A stretch of 64,000 nucleotides of DNA from Deinococcus marmoris (GCF_001949125.1 NZ_MSTI01000057.1:1-64000); one strand, 5' to 3'; numbered from the stretch's first letter, positions 47,516 to 58,574 are shown. Numbers and translations are program-made. Notes: generated from the sequence alone by a model not told the origin.

Positions 47516-48553
47516 ATGTCACGCCGCCTTCTGCCTCTGCTGGGTTTGCTCCTGTCTGCCTGCGCCCCCGCCGTCAGCGGCCCGGTCCGTTCCCTGCCAG
47601 ACGTGACCGCCACGCTGGGCGTCCCCGATCCCGAACACCTGCGGGTGGTGGTCATGGGCGATCAGGGCACCGGAGACGGGGTTCAGCGGCGGGTGGCGGC
47701 GGCTATGGGGGCGGTCTGTCAACAGCAGGGCTGCGATCTGGGCGTGGGCCTGGGCGACAACTTCTACCCGGCGGGACCGAGGGAAGCCAGCTCGCCCCTC
47801 TTCAAGACCCGCTTTGCAGACATCTATGGCCCGCTGAACATCCCCTTCCTGATGGTGCCCGGCAACCACGACGAGAGCGGTCTTTTTGGCGGCGACGGGA
47901 CCGATGCGCGCGGCGCGGAGGCCGAGGTCGCCTACAGCAAACTGAACCCGCAGTGGGTCATGCCGGGCCGCACCTACCGCGCGCCCGTGAGTGCGGGACA
48001 GGGGGGAAATCTGGCCGAATTCTTCGCGGTGGACACCTCGCCGCTGGCCGCCTATCTGCCCGTGCACCGTGCCAGTGAGCGGCCCGGCGGCCCGTGGGAC
48101 GCCGCCCAGCGTGCGTGGCTGACCGGGGCGCTCCAGAGCAGTTCCGCGCGCTGGAAGCTGGTCCTGGGCCACCACCCGCTGTTCTCCAACGGCAAACATG
48201 GGGACGCCGGGCACTACGACGGTCTGCCCTTCGCCTTCCAGCGCGGGGACGCGGTGCAGGACCTGTACGGGCTGGCCTGCGGCAAGGCGGATGTGCTGCT
48301 CAGCGGCCATGTCCACGCGCTGGAGGTCTTCGCGCCGCAACCCGAATGCCCCGGCACCTGGACCGCCGTTTCGGGCGCGGCGGGCGAGATCGGAGGCGGC
48401 AAAGTCGGCACCCGGAAAGCCGCCGCCGGGTTCTTCGGACAGCCCGGTTTCATGTGGCTGGAGATAACACCGCAGATGCTGACGATCAACATTTACACGG
48501 TGGCCCCCGACGGCGTGCCGACGCTGGCCGCGACACAGGAAATCAGGAAGTGA
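47516..48553 (+). CDS. Exported metallophosphoesterase (purple acid phosphatase-like)
   Basis: A 345-residue calcineurin-like phosphoesterase with a lipobox-like signal (LLSACAP). The metal ligands appear in order: VVMGDQGTGDG, LGVGLGDNFYPAG, VPGNHDESG, GHHPLFSNGKHG and SGHVHALEVF. It likely removes phosphate from an organic ester outside the inner membrane, aiding phosphate scavenging. The substrate is unknown. The downstream gene starts near its stop. Confidence 0.9.
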   Translation: MSRRLLPLLGLLLSACAPAVSGPVRSLPDVTATLGVPDPEHLRVVVMGDQGTGDGVQRRVAAAMGAVCQQQGCDLGVGLGDNFYPAGPREASSPLFKTRFADIYGPLNIPFLMVPGNHDESGLFGGDGTDARGAEAEVAYSKLNPQWVMPGRTYRAPVSAGQGGNLAEFFAVDTSPLAAYLPVHRASERPGGPWDAAQRAWLTGALQSSSARWKLVLGHHPLFSNGKHGDAGHYDGLPFAFQRGDAVQDLYGLACGKADVLLSGHVHALEVFAPQPECPGTWTAVSGAAGEIGGGKVGTRKAAAGFFGQPGFMWLEITPQMLTINIYTVAPDGVPTLAATQEIRK

Positions 48554-48615
48554 GACAGGCCGTCACACATGCGGATCGCCACCGGGAGCAGACTTTTCCC
48601 CGCTCCCCTGTCCGC

Positions 48616-49281
48616 GTGTCCCGTGGGAAACCGAGTCTCAAAGCGTGCGGTCTGCTGATCTGGAGTTGTGGCGTGGCCTGGGCAGCCCCCGCCTCTGCCG
48701 GTGCCTGCGACAACGCACTGAATCCGGTGCAGGCGGGCTGGGTCTGGACCTACCGGACCACGCCGGGCGACACCAGAAAGCCCACCTCTACCTACACCCT
48801 GGGCCGGGCGGGGGCGGGCGCAGAATTTCAGGAGCAGTCCACGGGTGCCGGAAAGCCAGTGAACACCACCAGATTCAGTTGCGCCGGGGGCGCGCAGACC
48901 AGCCTGACGCCCCCGCAACTGGGCGATATCAAACTGACCAGGGCGGCGGTCAGCGGGGTGGGCATCGCCGCCGCGCCGGACTGGAAACCGGGTGCGTCGT
49001 GGAGTCTGGTGTGGGATCTGGAGGGGCGGCAGGGCCTGCTGAGCGGCAAGGCCCTCATCACGGCGCGTCGGCAGGTACTGATCCGCGAGAAGGTCACGGT
49101 TCCCGCCGGAACCTTCGACGCCTGGAAAGTCAGGGGAAACCTGCGCGTGGTGGGCAAGCTGGGGCCGGTGCCCCTGAACCGCGATCTGGGCGAGTTCGAG
49201 GAATGGTACGCCGAGGGCGTGGGGCTGGTGAAATCCAGCAGCAGCTACAGCGTCACGGAACTGATGACCCTCAAAAAGTAG
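48616..49281 (+). CDS. Secreted protein of unknown function
   Basis: A 221-residue protein beginning (GTG) VSRGKPSLKACGLLIWSCG, a signal peptide with cleavage near SAGA. The mature part is predicted beta-rich, with WVWTYRTTPGD and IREKVTVPAGTFDAWKV, a pattern seen in DUF3108-like outer-envelope proteins; I do not assign a family. An alternative GTG at 48550 overlaps the phosphatase stop and would place 22 residues before the signal peptide. Likely co-transcribed with the phosphatase. Confidence 0.7.
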   Translation: MSRGKPSLKACGLLIWSCGVAWAAPASAGACDNALNPVQAGWVWTYRTTPGDTRKPTSTYTLGRAGAGAEFQEQSTGAGKPVNTTRFSCAGGAQTSLTPPQLGDIKLTRAAVSGVGIAAAPDWKPGASWSLVWDLEGRQGLLSGKALITARRQVLIREKVTVPAGTFDAWKVRGNLRVVGKLGPVPLNRDLGEFEEWYAEGVGLVKSSSSYSVTELMTLKK

Positions 49282-49290
49282 CAATCATCA

Positions 49291-49327
49291 AAAACGGTGC
49301 GGCCCTGCAATGGACCGCACCGTTTTT
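49291..49327. terminator. Bidirectional terminator
   Basis: A perfect 12-bp stem AAAACGGTGCGG/CCGCACCGTTTT with a 12-nt loop; T-runs on both strands. It serves the plus gene ending at 49281 and the minus gene ending at 49342. Confidence 0.85.
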
Positions 49328-49341
49328 GCTGGGGACCAAAT

Positions 49342-49587
<246 letters not shown>

Positions 49588-49677
49588 GGAAGATTCCTCC
49601 TGTGGGTGATGCAGACGAGAAGTAGGAACTACCTCTGTCCGGTACTGTAGTTTACAAAATAAAGCAGAAATAACAAA

Positions 49678-49707
49678 TGGGCCAGTTCAGCAAAAGCGAA
49701 CGGCCCA
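49678..49707 (-). terminator. Terminator after infC
   Basis: On the minus strand a TGGGCC/GGCCCA stem extended by GTTC/GAAC is followed by ATTTGTTATTTC. Confidence 0.75.
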
Positions 49708-49755
49708 CCGCAGGGGCAGGCCGCCTTGCGCCTTTGGGATCAGAAGCCGCCAGCG

Positions 49756-50421
<666 letters not shown>

Positions 50422-50620
50422 CACCTCCGCGCGCCCCCTGCACGCTGGCAGCGTCATTTCTGACGGGTTAGGGCGGCTGAACCCGCATTCACGTTGAAAG
50501 CTGTGGCGGGTAAACATGTCAGTTTACCACGCAGCCCCCCTGTCTTTTTGTGGGCATGAACCTTCTGTCAACAGCGCGCCCACCTGCCGGGCAACCCGCG
50601 TCTTCTGCCATGCTTCCCCT

Positions 50621-52627
50621 ATGGACCGTTCCCTCCCCCCTGTGGCCCCCGCCCACACCCACCGTTACGGCCCCCTGTCGGCCCGCAACCCCGATCTGGA
50701 AGTGCTGCTGACCGATGGCCTGGGCGGCTTTGCGCTGAGCAGTCTGGCCGGGGTGCCGACGCGCTGTTACTCGGGTCTGGTGGTGAGCGGGTTGCCGCCC
50801 GTGCAGCGCTTCACGCATCTGGTCTCGCCGCTGGAGATTCTGGAAGTGGGCGGCCAGAGGCACAGCTTGCACGCCCTGGAACTCGCGCCGGGCGTCTTCG
50901 AGGGACGCGGACTGGAGATTCTGAGCGACGTGACCCTGCGCGATCTACTGCCCGAACGGGTGCAGATGGTGGGCGGTGTGCGGGTTTCCCGGAAAATGGT
51001 CAGCCCGGCCCACGCGGGCGCGGCTGTCTACCTGTACACGGTGGATTCGCGTGAGGCAGTCACGCTGACGCTGGGCGGCTATTTCGTGGACCGAGACATG
51101 CACCACGTCCACCCGCAGGCTCCCGAACTAGCTTTTCAGGCGAACGGTGATGAGGTGCTGGTGCGCGGCGAACGGACCACGCGAGTTCAGATTCACGCTC
51201 CAGACGCACCGATCACGTCTCTCGCTCCCCAGCCCTTCCCCCAGCGTGTCTACTACCGCCACGACGCGGCGCGAGGCGAACCCGATCACGAGTACACGCG
51301 CGGCGCGGTGCTGTGGGAGGTCCACTTTCCAGCGGGCGGCGGGCAGGTGGCGCTGGTAGTCCAGGGAATGACCGACACCATCCCCGACATCCCCGATCCC
51401 TGGCTGGCTTACGGGCAGGAAGCGACGCGCCGCCGGGAACTGGCCGAGCTGGCGCAGCAGACCTGCGGCGTGTCCGACGATCTGGTGGCGACGCTGGCAG
51501 TGGCGGCGGACGCCTACCTGGTCCAGCGGAACAACCCGGCGGGGACCAGCGTGATCGCGGGCTACCCGTGGTTCGCCGACTGGGGCCGCGACGCCATGAT
51601 CTCGCTGACCGGTTTAACGCTGCTGACCGGGCGCTTTGCCGAGGCCCGCGACTTGCTGCACACCTTTTTAAGCACCCTACAACGTGGCCTGATTCCCAAC
51701 CACTTCCATGAGGACGGCCAGGGCGCGGGATACAACACGGTGGATGGGGCGCTGTGGCTGGCGGTGGCGCTGGAACGCTACGTAACGGCCAGCCACGATC
51801 TGGACTTCGCGCGAGAAGCCCTACCTCAATTGCGAGAACTGCTGATCTGGCACCTACGCGGCACCGATCACGGCATCCGTAGCGATCCAGCAGATGGCCT
51901 GCTGCTGGCCGGGGAGGCAGGGGTGCAACTGACCTGGATGGACGTGAAGATCGAGGACTGGGTGGTCACGCCGCGCCACGGCAAGCCGATTGAGATTCAG
52001 GGGCTGTGGATCGCGGCACTGGGCGCGGAAACACAGCTCTCGGAAACGCTGGGAGAATCACCGGAACTCGCGGAAGCATGGGCGCAGGCGCGCGGCAGCT
52101 TCGGGCAGTTCTGGGATGGGCAGGCGTTCGCCGACACCATCGGGCTGGACGGTACCCTGGACCTCAGCGTGCGCCCCAACGCCGCGCTGGCGCTGGCGCT
52201 GCCGGACACGCCCACCACGCCCGAACAGGTGGAGGCCGCCGTCCGCCAGACCGAAACTGAACTGCTGACGCCGCTGGGGCTGCACACCCTCTCGCCACGC
52301 GATCCGCGCTACCGGGGCAATTACGGCGGGCCACAGGTGCTGCGCGACGCGGCCTACCATCAGGGCACGGTATGGCCGTGGCCGCTGACCGCGTATCTGG
52401 AACTGCTGCTCTCACGCGGCGAGGTGGCCCAGGCCCGCGCCGCGCTGGACAGCCTGAGCGGTCACGTCTGGGAGGCGGGCGTCGGCCACGTCTCGGAGGT
52501 GTTCAGCGGGGACGCGCTGCTGCCGGGGGGATGCCCCTTCCAGGCGTGGAGCGTGGCCGAACTGTTGCGCGGGCAGGTGCTGGTGTCGCGGGCCGAGGCG
52601 AAAGAGGCCGCCCAAAAGTCAGGTTAA
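50621..52627 (+). CDS. Glycogen debranching enzyme (amylo-alpha-1,6-glucosidase family)
   Basis: A 668-residue archaeal/bacterial-type GDE that removes alpha-1,6 branches from glycogen. An N-terminal beta domain (LLTDGLGGFALSSLAGVPTRCYSGLVV, about residues 27-53) precedes the (alpha/alpha)6 GH15-like domain with AGYPWFADWGRDAMISLTGL (about 311-330), the catalytic-region NTVDGALWL and YHQGTVWPWPLTAY. The ATG at 50621 is used; the open frame to 50516 is not supported. A CATGCT box lies 6 nt before the ATG. No other glycogen gene is adjacent. Confidence 0.92.
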   Translation: MDRSLPPVAPAHTHRYGPLSARNPDLEVLLTDGLGGFALSSLAGVPTRCYSGLVVSGLPPVQRFTHLVSPLEILEVGGQRHSLHALELAPGVFEGRGLEILSDVTLRDLLPERVQMVGGVRVSRKMVSPAHAGAAVYLYTVDSREAVTLTLGGYFVDRDMHHVHPQAPELAFQANGDEVLVRGERTTRVQIHAPDAPITSLAPQPFPQRVYYRHDAARGEPDHEYTRGAVLWEVHFPAGGGQVALVVQGMTDTIPDIPDPWLAYGQEATRRRELAELAQQTCGVSDDLVATLAVAADAYLVQRNNPAGTSVIAGYPWFADWGRDAMISLTGLTLLTGRFAEARDLLHTFLSTLQRGLIPNHFHEDGQGAGYNTVDGALWLAVALERYVTASHDLDFAREALPQLRELLIWHLRGTDHGIRSDPADGLLLAGEAGVQLTWMDVKIEDWVVTPRHGKPIEIQGLWIAALGAETQLSETLGESPELAEAWAQARGSFGQFWDGQAFADTIGLDGTLDLSVRPNAALALALPDTPTTPEQVEAAVRQTETELLTPLGLHTLSPRDPRYRGNYGGPQVLRDAAYHQGTVWPWPLTAYLELLLSRGEVAQARAALDSLSGHVWEAGVGHVSEVFSGDALLPGGCPFQAWSVAELLRGQVLVSRAEAKEAAQKSG

Positions 52628-52688
52628 ACCATGTCTCAGAGCTGATTTCTCCCGAGACTACATCACACTTATGGCTAGACACCCCCAC

Positions 52689-52718
52689 TTGACGTACACC
52701 TGACACTAACCCTAGGAT
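52689..52718 (+). promoter_or_regulatory. Full leaderless promoter (TTGACG, 18 bp, TAGGAT)
   Basis: -35 TTGACG at 52689-52694, 18-bp spacer, -10 TAGGAT at 52713-52718, then 7 nt to the ATG at 52726. The best -35/-10 match in the window. Confidence 0.75.
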
Positions 52719-52725
52719 CACGGCT

Positions 52726-53403
52726 ATGACTGGCCTCGCCCTTCCACCCCAGGCCACACAGGTGGGGCTGGCGGTGGACATCGCGGCCTTTGCCATGCAC
52801 GGCGGCGAATTGAATGTTCTGCTGGTGCAGCGCGGCCAGTTGCCGCACGCCCGCGACTGGGCGCTGCCCGGCGGCTTCGTGCAGCCCGGCGAGGAACTGC
52901 ACGAGGCCGCCCTGCGCGAATTGAGGACCGAGACCACCGTGCAACTGGAACCGCGCCACTTAGAGCAGTTCTATACCTTTGGCGAGGTGGGCCGCGATCC
53001 GCGCGGGCGCATCGTGAGCGTGGCGCATCTGGCGGTGCTGCCACACGGCACGGTCAGCGTCAGCGGCGGCGGCCATACGCTGGAAGCCGAGTGGCTCAGC
53101 GCACACCGCCCGCCCCGGCTGGCCTTCGATCATCAGGCGATCCTGACCCGCGCCCTGCTGCGGCTGCAACTGCGGCTGGAGTACGCCAATCTGGCGCTGG
53201 AATTTTTGCCCGACACCTTTACCCTGCCCGAACTCCAGGGCGTCTACGAGGCGATTCTGGACCGCCAACTGGACAAGCGCAACTTCCGCAAACGCCTGCT
53301 GGCCCAGAGCATCCTGACCCCCAGCGGGGAGCGCAGAAGCGGTGTGGGACGGCCCGCACAGTTGTACCGGCGTGCGAAGAATGTGCGGGTGGCGGCGCTG
53401 TAG
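52726..53403 (+). CDS. NrtR-like transcription regulator (Nudix domain plus winged helix)
   Basis: A 225-residue protein. The Nudix domain (about 1-140) has a broken box: GFVQPGEELHEAALRELRTET, in which the canonical REUxEExGU reads RELRTETTV, so one metal-binding Glu and the Gly are lost and hydrolysis is doubtful. A C-terminal winged helix (about 150-225, TLPELQGVYEAILDRQLDKR then NFRKRLLAQSIL) fits DNA binding. NrtR proteins sense ADP-ribose or related nucleotides and control NAD or sugar genes; the target here is unknown. Confidence 0.87.
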   Translation: MTGLALPPQATQVGLAVDIAAFAMHGGELNVLLVQRGQLPHARDWALPGGFVQPGEELHEAALRELRTETTVQLEPRHLEQFYTFGEVGRDPRGRIVSVAHLAVLPHGTVSVSGGGHTLEAEWLSAHRPPRLAFDHQAILTRALLRLQLRLEYANLALEFLPDTFTLPELQGVYEAILDRQLDKRNFRKRLLAQSILTPSGERRSGVGRPAQLYRRAKNVRVAAL

Positions 53404-53413
53404 ACGGGGAGAC

Positions 53414-54169
53414 TTACCCTCCGTAACTGGCCCAGACTCTCTTCAATCCCTGCCGCAGCCCGATGCGCCGCATGGGCAGTTCGGTCAGGGGGACGGCCTG
53501 CAAGCCGCGCTCCTTCAGACCATCCAGCACAAGCGTCAGTAATTCAGGCGTGACTGCCGGGCCGTCGTGCAGGAGGACCACGCTGCCGGGGCGAATGCGG
53601 GCCAGGGTCTGCTGTGCCAGGGTGGGCGCGTCGGCGTCGGTCCAGTCGCGGCCCTCCACGTCCCACAGGGCGATCTGACGTCCAGCCAGCCGCGCCAGGG
53701 GACGGGTCAGCGGACTGTGGCCTCCGTAGGGTGGGCGGTACAGCAGCAGGTCAGTCTCTGGCAACCCCGCCTCTCCCCCACGCGGATGCCACACGATCTG
53801 CGCCCACTCCTGCCACGGCGTCAGCAGCAGCGCGTGCCGGTGCCAGCGCCCGTGCGCCTCGATCTGATGCGGGCTGTCCAGCATCTTTTGCAGGAGTTCA
53901 GGATGCGCCGCACATGCAGGCGCAGTGACGAAGAAGGTGGCGCGGGCGTCGTGGCGCTCCAGAATCGCCAGCAGTTCGGGCGTGCGCGGCGAGGGGCCGT
54001 CATCAAAGGTCAGGGCCACCCGGCCCGAATGGCTTGGACCACGCCCCAGCGCGCCCCAGCCTGCCGCGCGGCCCAGGACATCGGCCAAGATTGCGGCGGC
54101 AAGAAGGCCGAGTGCGGGGAGGATCAGGAGGCGGACAGAAGATTTTCGGGGAGCGGAGGCGTCATTCAC
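53414..54169 (-). CDS. Polysaccharide deacetylase (NodB homology)
   Basis: A 251-residue carbohydrate esterase 4 enzyme with an N-terminal membrane anchor ([20 protein letters not shown]). Motif 1 is [15 protein letters not shown], motif 2 is HGRWH with both His metal ligands, motif 3 is RPPYGG; all key residues are present, so it is probably active on a cell-wall or exopolysaccharide sugar. The GTG start at 54169 lies 5 bp after the MFS gene stop. Convergent with the NrtR-like gene, 10-bp gap. Confidence 0.9.
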   Translation of the reverse strand: MNDASAPRKSSVRLLILPALGLLAAAILADVLGRAAGWGALGRGPSHSGRVALTFDDGPSPRTPELLAILERHDARATFFVTAPACAAHPELLQKMLDSPHQIEAHGRWHRHALLLTPWQEWAQIVWHPRGGEAGLPETDLLLYRPPYGGHSPLTRPLARLAGRQIALWDVEGRDWTDADAPTLAQQTLARIRPGSVVLLHDGPAVTPELLTLVLDGLKERGLQAVPLTELPMRRIGLRQGLKRVWASYGG

Positions 54170-54174
54170 ACGGT

Positions 54175-55416
54175 CTACGCCCCACCCTCCAGCCCCGTTT
54201 CCTGCCGCGTGGTCAGCATGCGGCGGAAGATCACGTAGCCCAGCGCGGTCAGCAGGGCCAGGGCCGCGCCCGTGATAAACGGTCCCGTCGGCCCCAGGGT
54301 GCGGTAGGCGAAGGCCCCCACCAGCGGCCCCAGCGAGGTGCCCACGTTTTCCACGGTCATCAGCGCGCCCCAGGCAGCGGGGCGCTCGGCTTCCGGCAGA
54401 CGACCCGTGACCAGCGCGGCCCAGCCGGGCATGATAAAGGCGTAGCCCACGCCCACCACGGCGGCCAGCACATACAGCGCCCACAGCGGCGGCGTGGTAG
54501 CGATCCCGCCCAGACCCAGCGCCAGCAGCGCGAAGCCCAGGGTCACGGCCAGCCGGGCGCGGCCTCCATCGGCCACCTTGCCGGTCAGGGGCAGGCTGCC
54601 GAAGGCCACCGCGCCCCCGGTGCCCAGCAGCGCCACCATGCCCCAGTAGGTCAGGCCCAGATCGCGGTACAGCGTGAACAGCAGCGGCCCCAGCAGGGTC
54701 ATGGTCAGGGTCTGCATAAAGGCCGCCGGGAACAGCGGGGCCAGCGCACCCACCGCCGTTTTCAGGCGGGCGCGGCGGTCCGGCTGGCTCTCAGCGGTAA
54801 CGGCGCGGCGCAGGCGGTCCGGCACGAACAGGGCCGCCAGCAGGGCCACTGCCAGCACCACCAGGACGATGGTGAACACCAGCGCGCGGGGGCGTTCGGC
54901 CAGCGCCCCCAGCAGCAGAAAGCCCGCGCCGATCAGCGGCATCACGCCCAGGCTGATCAGGGTGACCGCGCGGCCCTTGTGGCTGTCCTTGGTGGCATCG
55001 GCGGTCAGGTTCATGGCCCCCGGCCACATGGCGCTGAAGCCCACGCCATGCAGCGCCGCCGCCAGCAGCAACACCCAGGCGGTGTGCGTTCCGGCCATCA
55101 GGCCCACCGCCAGCAGCGACAGGGCCGCGCCCGAGAGCATCACCGTCCGCACGCCAAAGCGGCTGATCAGCGCACCCGACGGCCCGCGCATCACGGTATC
55201 GCTGATGAAGTGGATGGTAAAGGCCGTGGCCGCCACCGCCACCGCGTCCGCCTTGGGCAGCCCCAGCAGCGTGCCGGTGGCCTGCGGTAAGTAGGCCGCG
55301 TACATGCCGCTGCGCACGAATTCCGAACAGACCAGCACCAGCGCGGCCATCAGCACGCCAGGCAGCGTGCCGGGCTTGACGGGCAGTCGTTCGCGCAGGG
55401 CGGAGGCGGCGCTCAT
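54175..55416 (-). CDS. MFS transporter
   Basis: A 413-residue, 12-helix major facilitator. The loop [19 protein letters not shown] between helices 2 and 3, and the helix-5 region [14 protein letters not shown] are typical. An efflux or sugar role is possible; the substrate is unknown. The ATG at 55416 is preferred over an upstream in-frame start eight codons earlier. It forms a two-gene operon with the deacetylase and is divergent from a glycosyltransferase. Confidence 0.87.
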   Translation of the reverse strand: MSAASALRERLPVKPGTLPGVLMAALVLVCSEFVRSGMYAAYLPQATGTLLGLPKADAVAVAATAFTIHFISDTVMRGPSGALISRFGVRTVMLSGAALSLLAVGLMAGTHTAWVLLLAAALHGVGFSAMWPGAMNLTADATKDSHKGRAVTLISLGVMPLIGAGFLLLGALAERPRALVFTIVLVVLAVALLAALFVPDRLRRAVTAESQPDRRARLKTAVGALAPLFPAAFMQTLTMTLLGPLLFTLYRDLGLTYWGMVALLGTGGAVAFGSLPLTGKVADGGRARLAVTLGFALLALGLGGIATTPPLWALYVLAAVVGVGYAFIMPGWAALVTGRLPEAERPAAWGALMTVENVGTSLGPLVGAFAYRTLGPTGPFITGAALALLTALGYVIFRRMLTTRQETGLEGGA

Positions 55417-55478
55417 GGCCCTCCCCCCCGCCCCCGCCATCTCGGCTTCCCCCCGGCGGAAAAATGGGCCGCGCCTGC

Positions 55479-55484
55479 TAGCCT
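55479..55484 (+). promoter_or_regulatory. Leaderless -10 box (TAGCCT)
   Basis: It lies 6 nt before GTG 55491. Confidence 0.5.
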
Positions 55485-55490
55485 GTGCCC

Positions 55491-56180
55491 GTGCCCGAGT
55501 TCTCCGTGATCATTCCAGCCCGCAACGAGGCGGCGTATCTGCCCCTGACCCTGCGGGCGCTGGAGGCGCAGCACAAGCCCCCCGCCGAGGTGATCGTGGT
55601 GGACAACGGCAGCACCGACGGCACGCCGGAGGTGGCGCGGGCCTGGGGCGCGCGGGTGCTGCACTGTGCCCAGCCCGGCGTAGCCCGCGCCCGCCAGTGT
55701 GGCCTGGAGGCCGCCCACAGCGACTGGATCGCCACCACTGACGCCGATTCGCTGCCCAGCCCGCAGTGGCTGGAATTGCTGGACGCCAGCGCGCCAGGCC
55801 GGGTGGGCCTCTATGGCCCGATGGGTTTTTGCGGGGTGGCTCCGCACTGGAGCTGGGCCTCGCAGGGGGCTTACAGCGCCTTTCTGCACGCCTGCCGGGT
55901 GGTGGGCAAACCCAATCTGGCCGGGGCCAACATGGCCTTCTCGCGGCAGGCCGCGCTGCTGGCCGGCGGCTACCCCGAAGTAGAAGCCTACGAGGACGTG
56001 ATGCTGGGGCAGGCCATCGCGGCGCTGGGCACGGTGGCCTACGTGCCGGGCGCGCTGGTGCAGACCAGTGCCCGCCGCATGGACCGGGGCGCGCTGCCCT
56101 TCGCGTGGCAGCACCTGCGCAACATCACGGGTCATACGCGAGGATACTTTGACCAGAGGGAAGCGCAGCAGAAGCGCTGA
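55491..56180 (+). CDS. Family 2 glycosyltransferase
   Basis: A 229-residue GT-A enzyme. Nucleotide-sugar binding is seen in [20 protein letters not shown] and [14 protein letters not shown]; the metal-binding DxD is [12 protein letters not shown] (about residue 86). [13 protein letters not shown] and the C-terminal YEDVMLGQ (ED acid) are typical. No membrane domain. The acceptor is unknown; nearby deacetylase and GT4 genes suggest an envelope polysaccharide or glycolipid. The 3' end overlaps the convergent GT4 gene by 56 bp. Confidence 0.9.
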   Translation: MPEFSVIIPARNEAAYLPLTLRALEAQHKPPAEVIVVDNGSTDGTPEVARAWGARVLHCAQPGVARARQCGLEAAHSDWIATTDADSLPSPQWLELLDASAPGRVGLYGPMGFCGVAPHWSWASQGAYSAFLHACRVVGKPNLAGANMAFSRQAALLAGGYPEVEAYEDVMLGQAIAALGTVAYVPGALVQTSARRMDRGALPFAWQHLRNITGHTRGYFDQREAQQKR

Positions 56181-57327
56181 GGCCGGGGTCTACGGGAAAC
56201 GGCACCTCGCGCGGCATGCCCAGCGCGGCGGCGTACACGTCCAGCACCTGCGCCGCCACGCCCGCCGGGGTGGTCCCCGAGGCGAATTCGCGCGCCCCGG
56301 CGGAGAGGCGGCTCCACAGCGCCGGGTCCCCCAGAATGGCCCGGGAGTGGCGGATCATGGCGTTCACGTCCGCCGGGGCCACCAGATAGCCACTGCGCTC
56401 GTGGGCCACGCTGCTCAGGGTGCCGCGTGCGCCCACCGCCACCACCGGCACGCCCATCAGCTCGGCCTCCTGCAAGACCAGACCCTGCGTTTCGGTGTCG
56501 CTGGCAAACAGGAACAGCTCGGCCAGACGGTAATACGCGCCGATCTCGGTCCAGGGCTTGACGCCCAGGAAGCTCACACGGTCCTCGATGCCCAGACGGC
56601 GGGCGTGCGCTTCCAGATGCACGCGCTCCGGCCCCTCGCCCAGCAGCACCAGATGGGTGTCGGGCAACTGCGCCACGGTGTCCAGCACATGATCGAAGCG
56701 TTTCTCGCGGGCCAGCCGTCCCACACTCAGCAGGCGGCGTTTCCCGGCAGGCCAGGGGTTTTCAATGGGCGGCGCGGCGTGCAGCACCCGCGCGTCGATG
56801 CTGGTGGGAATCACCACCGGATTGCGAACATGCATGGCGTGCAGCACGTCCAGCACCCCGGCGGTGGGGGTGATCACGGCGTCGGCCCGCCCGTACAGCA
56901 GGCTCATGATGCGGGTCACGGCCCCGGTGTGCCGCTGCAACGCCGTGACGCCCGGCACGTAATGGGTGTACGCCTCGATGTGCGTGTGGTACGTCGCCAC
57001 ATGCGGCACGTTCCATTTGCGGGCCAGCCGCGCCCCCGCCAGCCCCAGTGTCAGCGGCGTGTGGGTATGCACGATGTCGTATTTCTGCGCGAAGTCCTTG
57101 CGGGTGGGCCACGCCAGCCTGTAGGTGGGCAAAAACATGTAGCTGAGGCTGGGCACGCGGCGCACATCGGTGCGGGTGTCCACGTTGTCCGGGAAATCAG
57201 GGGCCACCACTTCCACGTGATGGCCCAGCGCCCTTAATTCGTCGCTCAGCAGACCCACACTGGTCACGATGCCGTTCTGATCGGGCAGAAAGGTGTCGGT
57301 AAACAGGCCGATACGCAGCGGTTTCAT
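56125..57327 (-). CDS. Family 4 glycosyltransferase
   Basis: A 400-residue GT-B enzyme. N-terminal [20 protein letters not shown] and [15 protein letters not shown] lie in the acceptor domain; the C-terminal domain has [13 protein letters not shown] and the E-x7-E motif ETQGLVLQE (about residue 306). This pattern is close to 1,2-diacylglycerol glucosyltransferases making membrane glycolipids, which is an inference. The long frame upstream of 57327 is not homologous to the family. The 3' end is antisense to the GT2 gene for 56 bp. Confidence 0.92.
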   Translation of the reverse strand: MKPLRIGLFTDTFLPDQNGIVTSVGLLSDELRALGHHVEVVAPDFPDNVDTRTDVRRVPSLSYMFLPTYRLAWPTRKDFAQKYDIVHTHTPLTLGLAGARLARKWNVPHVATYHTHIEAYTHYVPGVTALQRHTGAVTRIMSLLYGRADAVITPTAGVLDVLHAMHVRNPVVIPTSIDARVLHAAPPIENPWPAGKRRLLSVGRLAREKRFDHVLDTVAQLPDTHLVLLGEGPERVHLEAHARRLGIEDRVSFLGVKPWTEIGAYYRLAELFLFASDTETQGLVLQEAELMGVPVVAVGARGTLSSVAHERSGYLVAPADVNAMIRHSRAILGDPALWSRLSAGAREFASGTTPAGVAAQVLDVYAAALGMPREVPFPVDPGLSASAALPSGQSILAYDP

Positions 57328-57542
57328 GCGTGCCCACCAGCGGAGTTCCGTTCCGGGAGGGGCCGTCCTGCTGGGGAAGGGGGAGTCTGAGGCATCGCTA
57401 GACAGGAGAATACGACGCCGGACATGAGAGAGTCGTCCGCCTTTGGTCGCCTGCTGCGTGGTCTCATGGTTCGTGATCTCACGCTGCGGCCCTCCTGAGC
57501 GGGGGCAGGCCGGGCCACTTCGCCAGGGACGGCAAAAGCCGC

Positions 57543-57548
57543 TACAGT
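57543..57548 (+). promoter_or_regulatory. Leaderless -10 box (TACAGT)
   Basis: It lies 6 nt before the ATG at 57555. Confidence 0.5.
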
Positions 57549-57554
57549 CCCTCC

Positions 57555-58574
57555 ATGAGTGCCGCGCCCTCCCTCTTCCTTGCCGCCCAGCTCCGCGCCG
57601 GGGTCTACGGCGCGTGGGCAGGGGGCCACCCCGGCGCACCCGAAGTCGGCGTGACCGTGCCCGTTCAGACCGGGGCCGAACTTGAAAGCGTTCTGGCACA
57701 GGAAATGAGCGCAAAGGTCACTTTTCTCGTTCCCACATCCCTTGCCCGGAGCGCACCGGACGTTCTTTGCGCCGCCACGCAGGCCAGACACGAGATCGCC
57801 GGGACCGGGCAGCCTGAGCAGATCAGCATGCTGGAAGCCGCCTGCGCCCAGTCCATCCAGAGCTGGAACACGGACGGGTTGAGCCGCGCCAGCCTGCGCC
57901 TGCTGGCCGCACAGAGCATTCATCCGCTGCCCTTCCCGCTGGACACGCCGCAGCCGGGGCAAACGGTACGTGTGTTGCCGGGAGAACTGGAACAGAGGCT
58001 ACCGGAGATGCGGGCGCTGGGGTACCGTCCCGTCCCCGTGCGCGACATTCCGGGCTTGCGGCAGGCCGGGCCGCGTGACCTGCTGCTGCACCTGTACACC
58101 CACACTGTAGAGGCCAATTTTGCCCGTGAACATGGCGTGATCGATCTGGCGCAGCGGGCCGACGCCGTGATGCGGGTGGCCGCATTGGACCACGCGCCCG
58201 CGCCGCTGCCGTTGCCGCACAGCACGCCCACCGCCGAGCTGCACCTGCACTCGCCGCGCATCGTGGGGCTGGCCGGGCGAAGTGCCCTGACCGCCTACCG
58301 CGCCTACCTCCGCAGCCTGCGGGACGTGGCCGCCGCCATGCAGACCCTGCCCGAATTGCAGGACGCGCGGGCCGTATTCGCCGTGACCCTGTTCCACACA
58401 CAACTGGAGCAGGGCGGCTTCGAGCTGTTGCCCCTGCCGCCCGCCCGCGCCCGCATCTACGGCCTGGGCTTTCGCGTGCTGCGGATCGTTTACGGCACGG
58501 CCCGTCCTCCCAGCGAACCGCAACCGAAGATGGCCTGGATGACGCGTGAGGCGTTTCTGGCGAAGTATGGATGA
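57555..58574 (+). CDS. Polysaccharide deacetylase-like protein lacking catalytic residues, with a YkoP-like C-terminal part
   Basis: A 339-residue protein. The N-terminal half has the spacing of a NodB domain ([30 protein letters not shown] against TFDDGP...ATFFV), but the DD is VQ and the HxxxH metal site reads GTGQPEQ. The C-terminal part (about 225-330: [30 protein letters not shown], then [15 protein letters not shown]) resembles the YkoP-type domain attached to some deacetylases. The loss of ligands implies a binding or regulatory role; this reading is inference. No signal peptide is evident. Confidence 0.55.
   Translation: MSAAPSLFLAAQLRAGVYGAWAGGHPGAPEVGVTVPVQTGAELESVLAQEMSAKVTFLVPTSLARSAPDVLCAATQARHEIAGTGQPEQISMLEAACAQSIQSWNTDGLSRASLRLLAAQSIHPLPFPLDTPQPGQTVRVLPGELEQRLPEMRALGYRPVPVRDIPGLRQAGPRDLLLHLYTHTVEANFAREHGVIDLAQRADAVMRVAALDHAPAPLPLPHSTPTAELHLHSPRIVGLAGRSALTAYRAYLRSLRDVAAAMQTLPELQDARAVFAVTLFHTQLEQGGFELLPLPPARARIYGLGFRVLRIVYGTARPPSEPQPKMAWMTREAFLAKYG

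Noticed and set aside
54034..55290. A 418-codon open frame antisense to the MFS transporter
   Set aside because: Arg/Gln/His-rich shadow with no start signal.
56318..57714. Long upstream extension of the GT4 gene
   Set aside because: The extra residues are Arg/Pro-rich shadow sequence overlapping the next gene's promoter; [13 protein letters not shown] is the family start.
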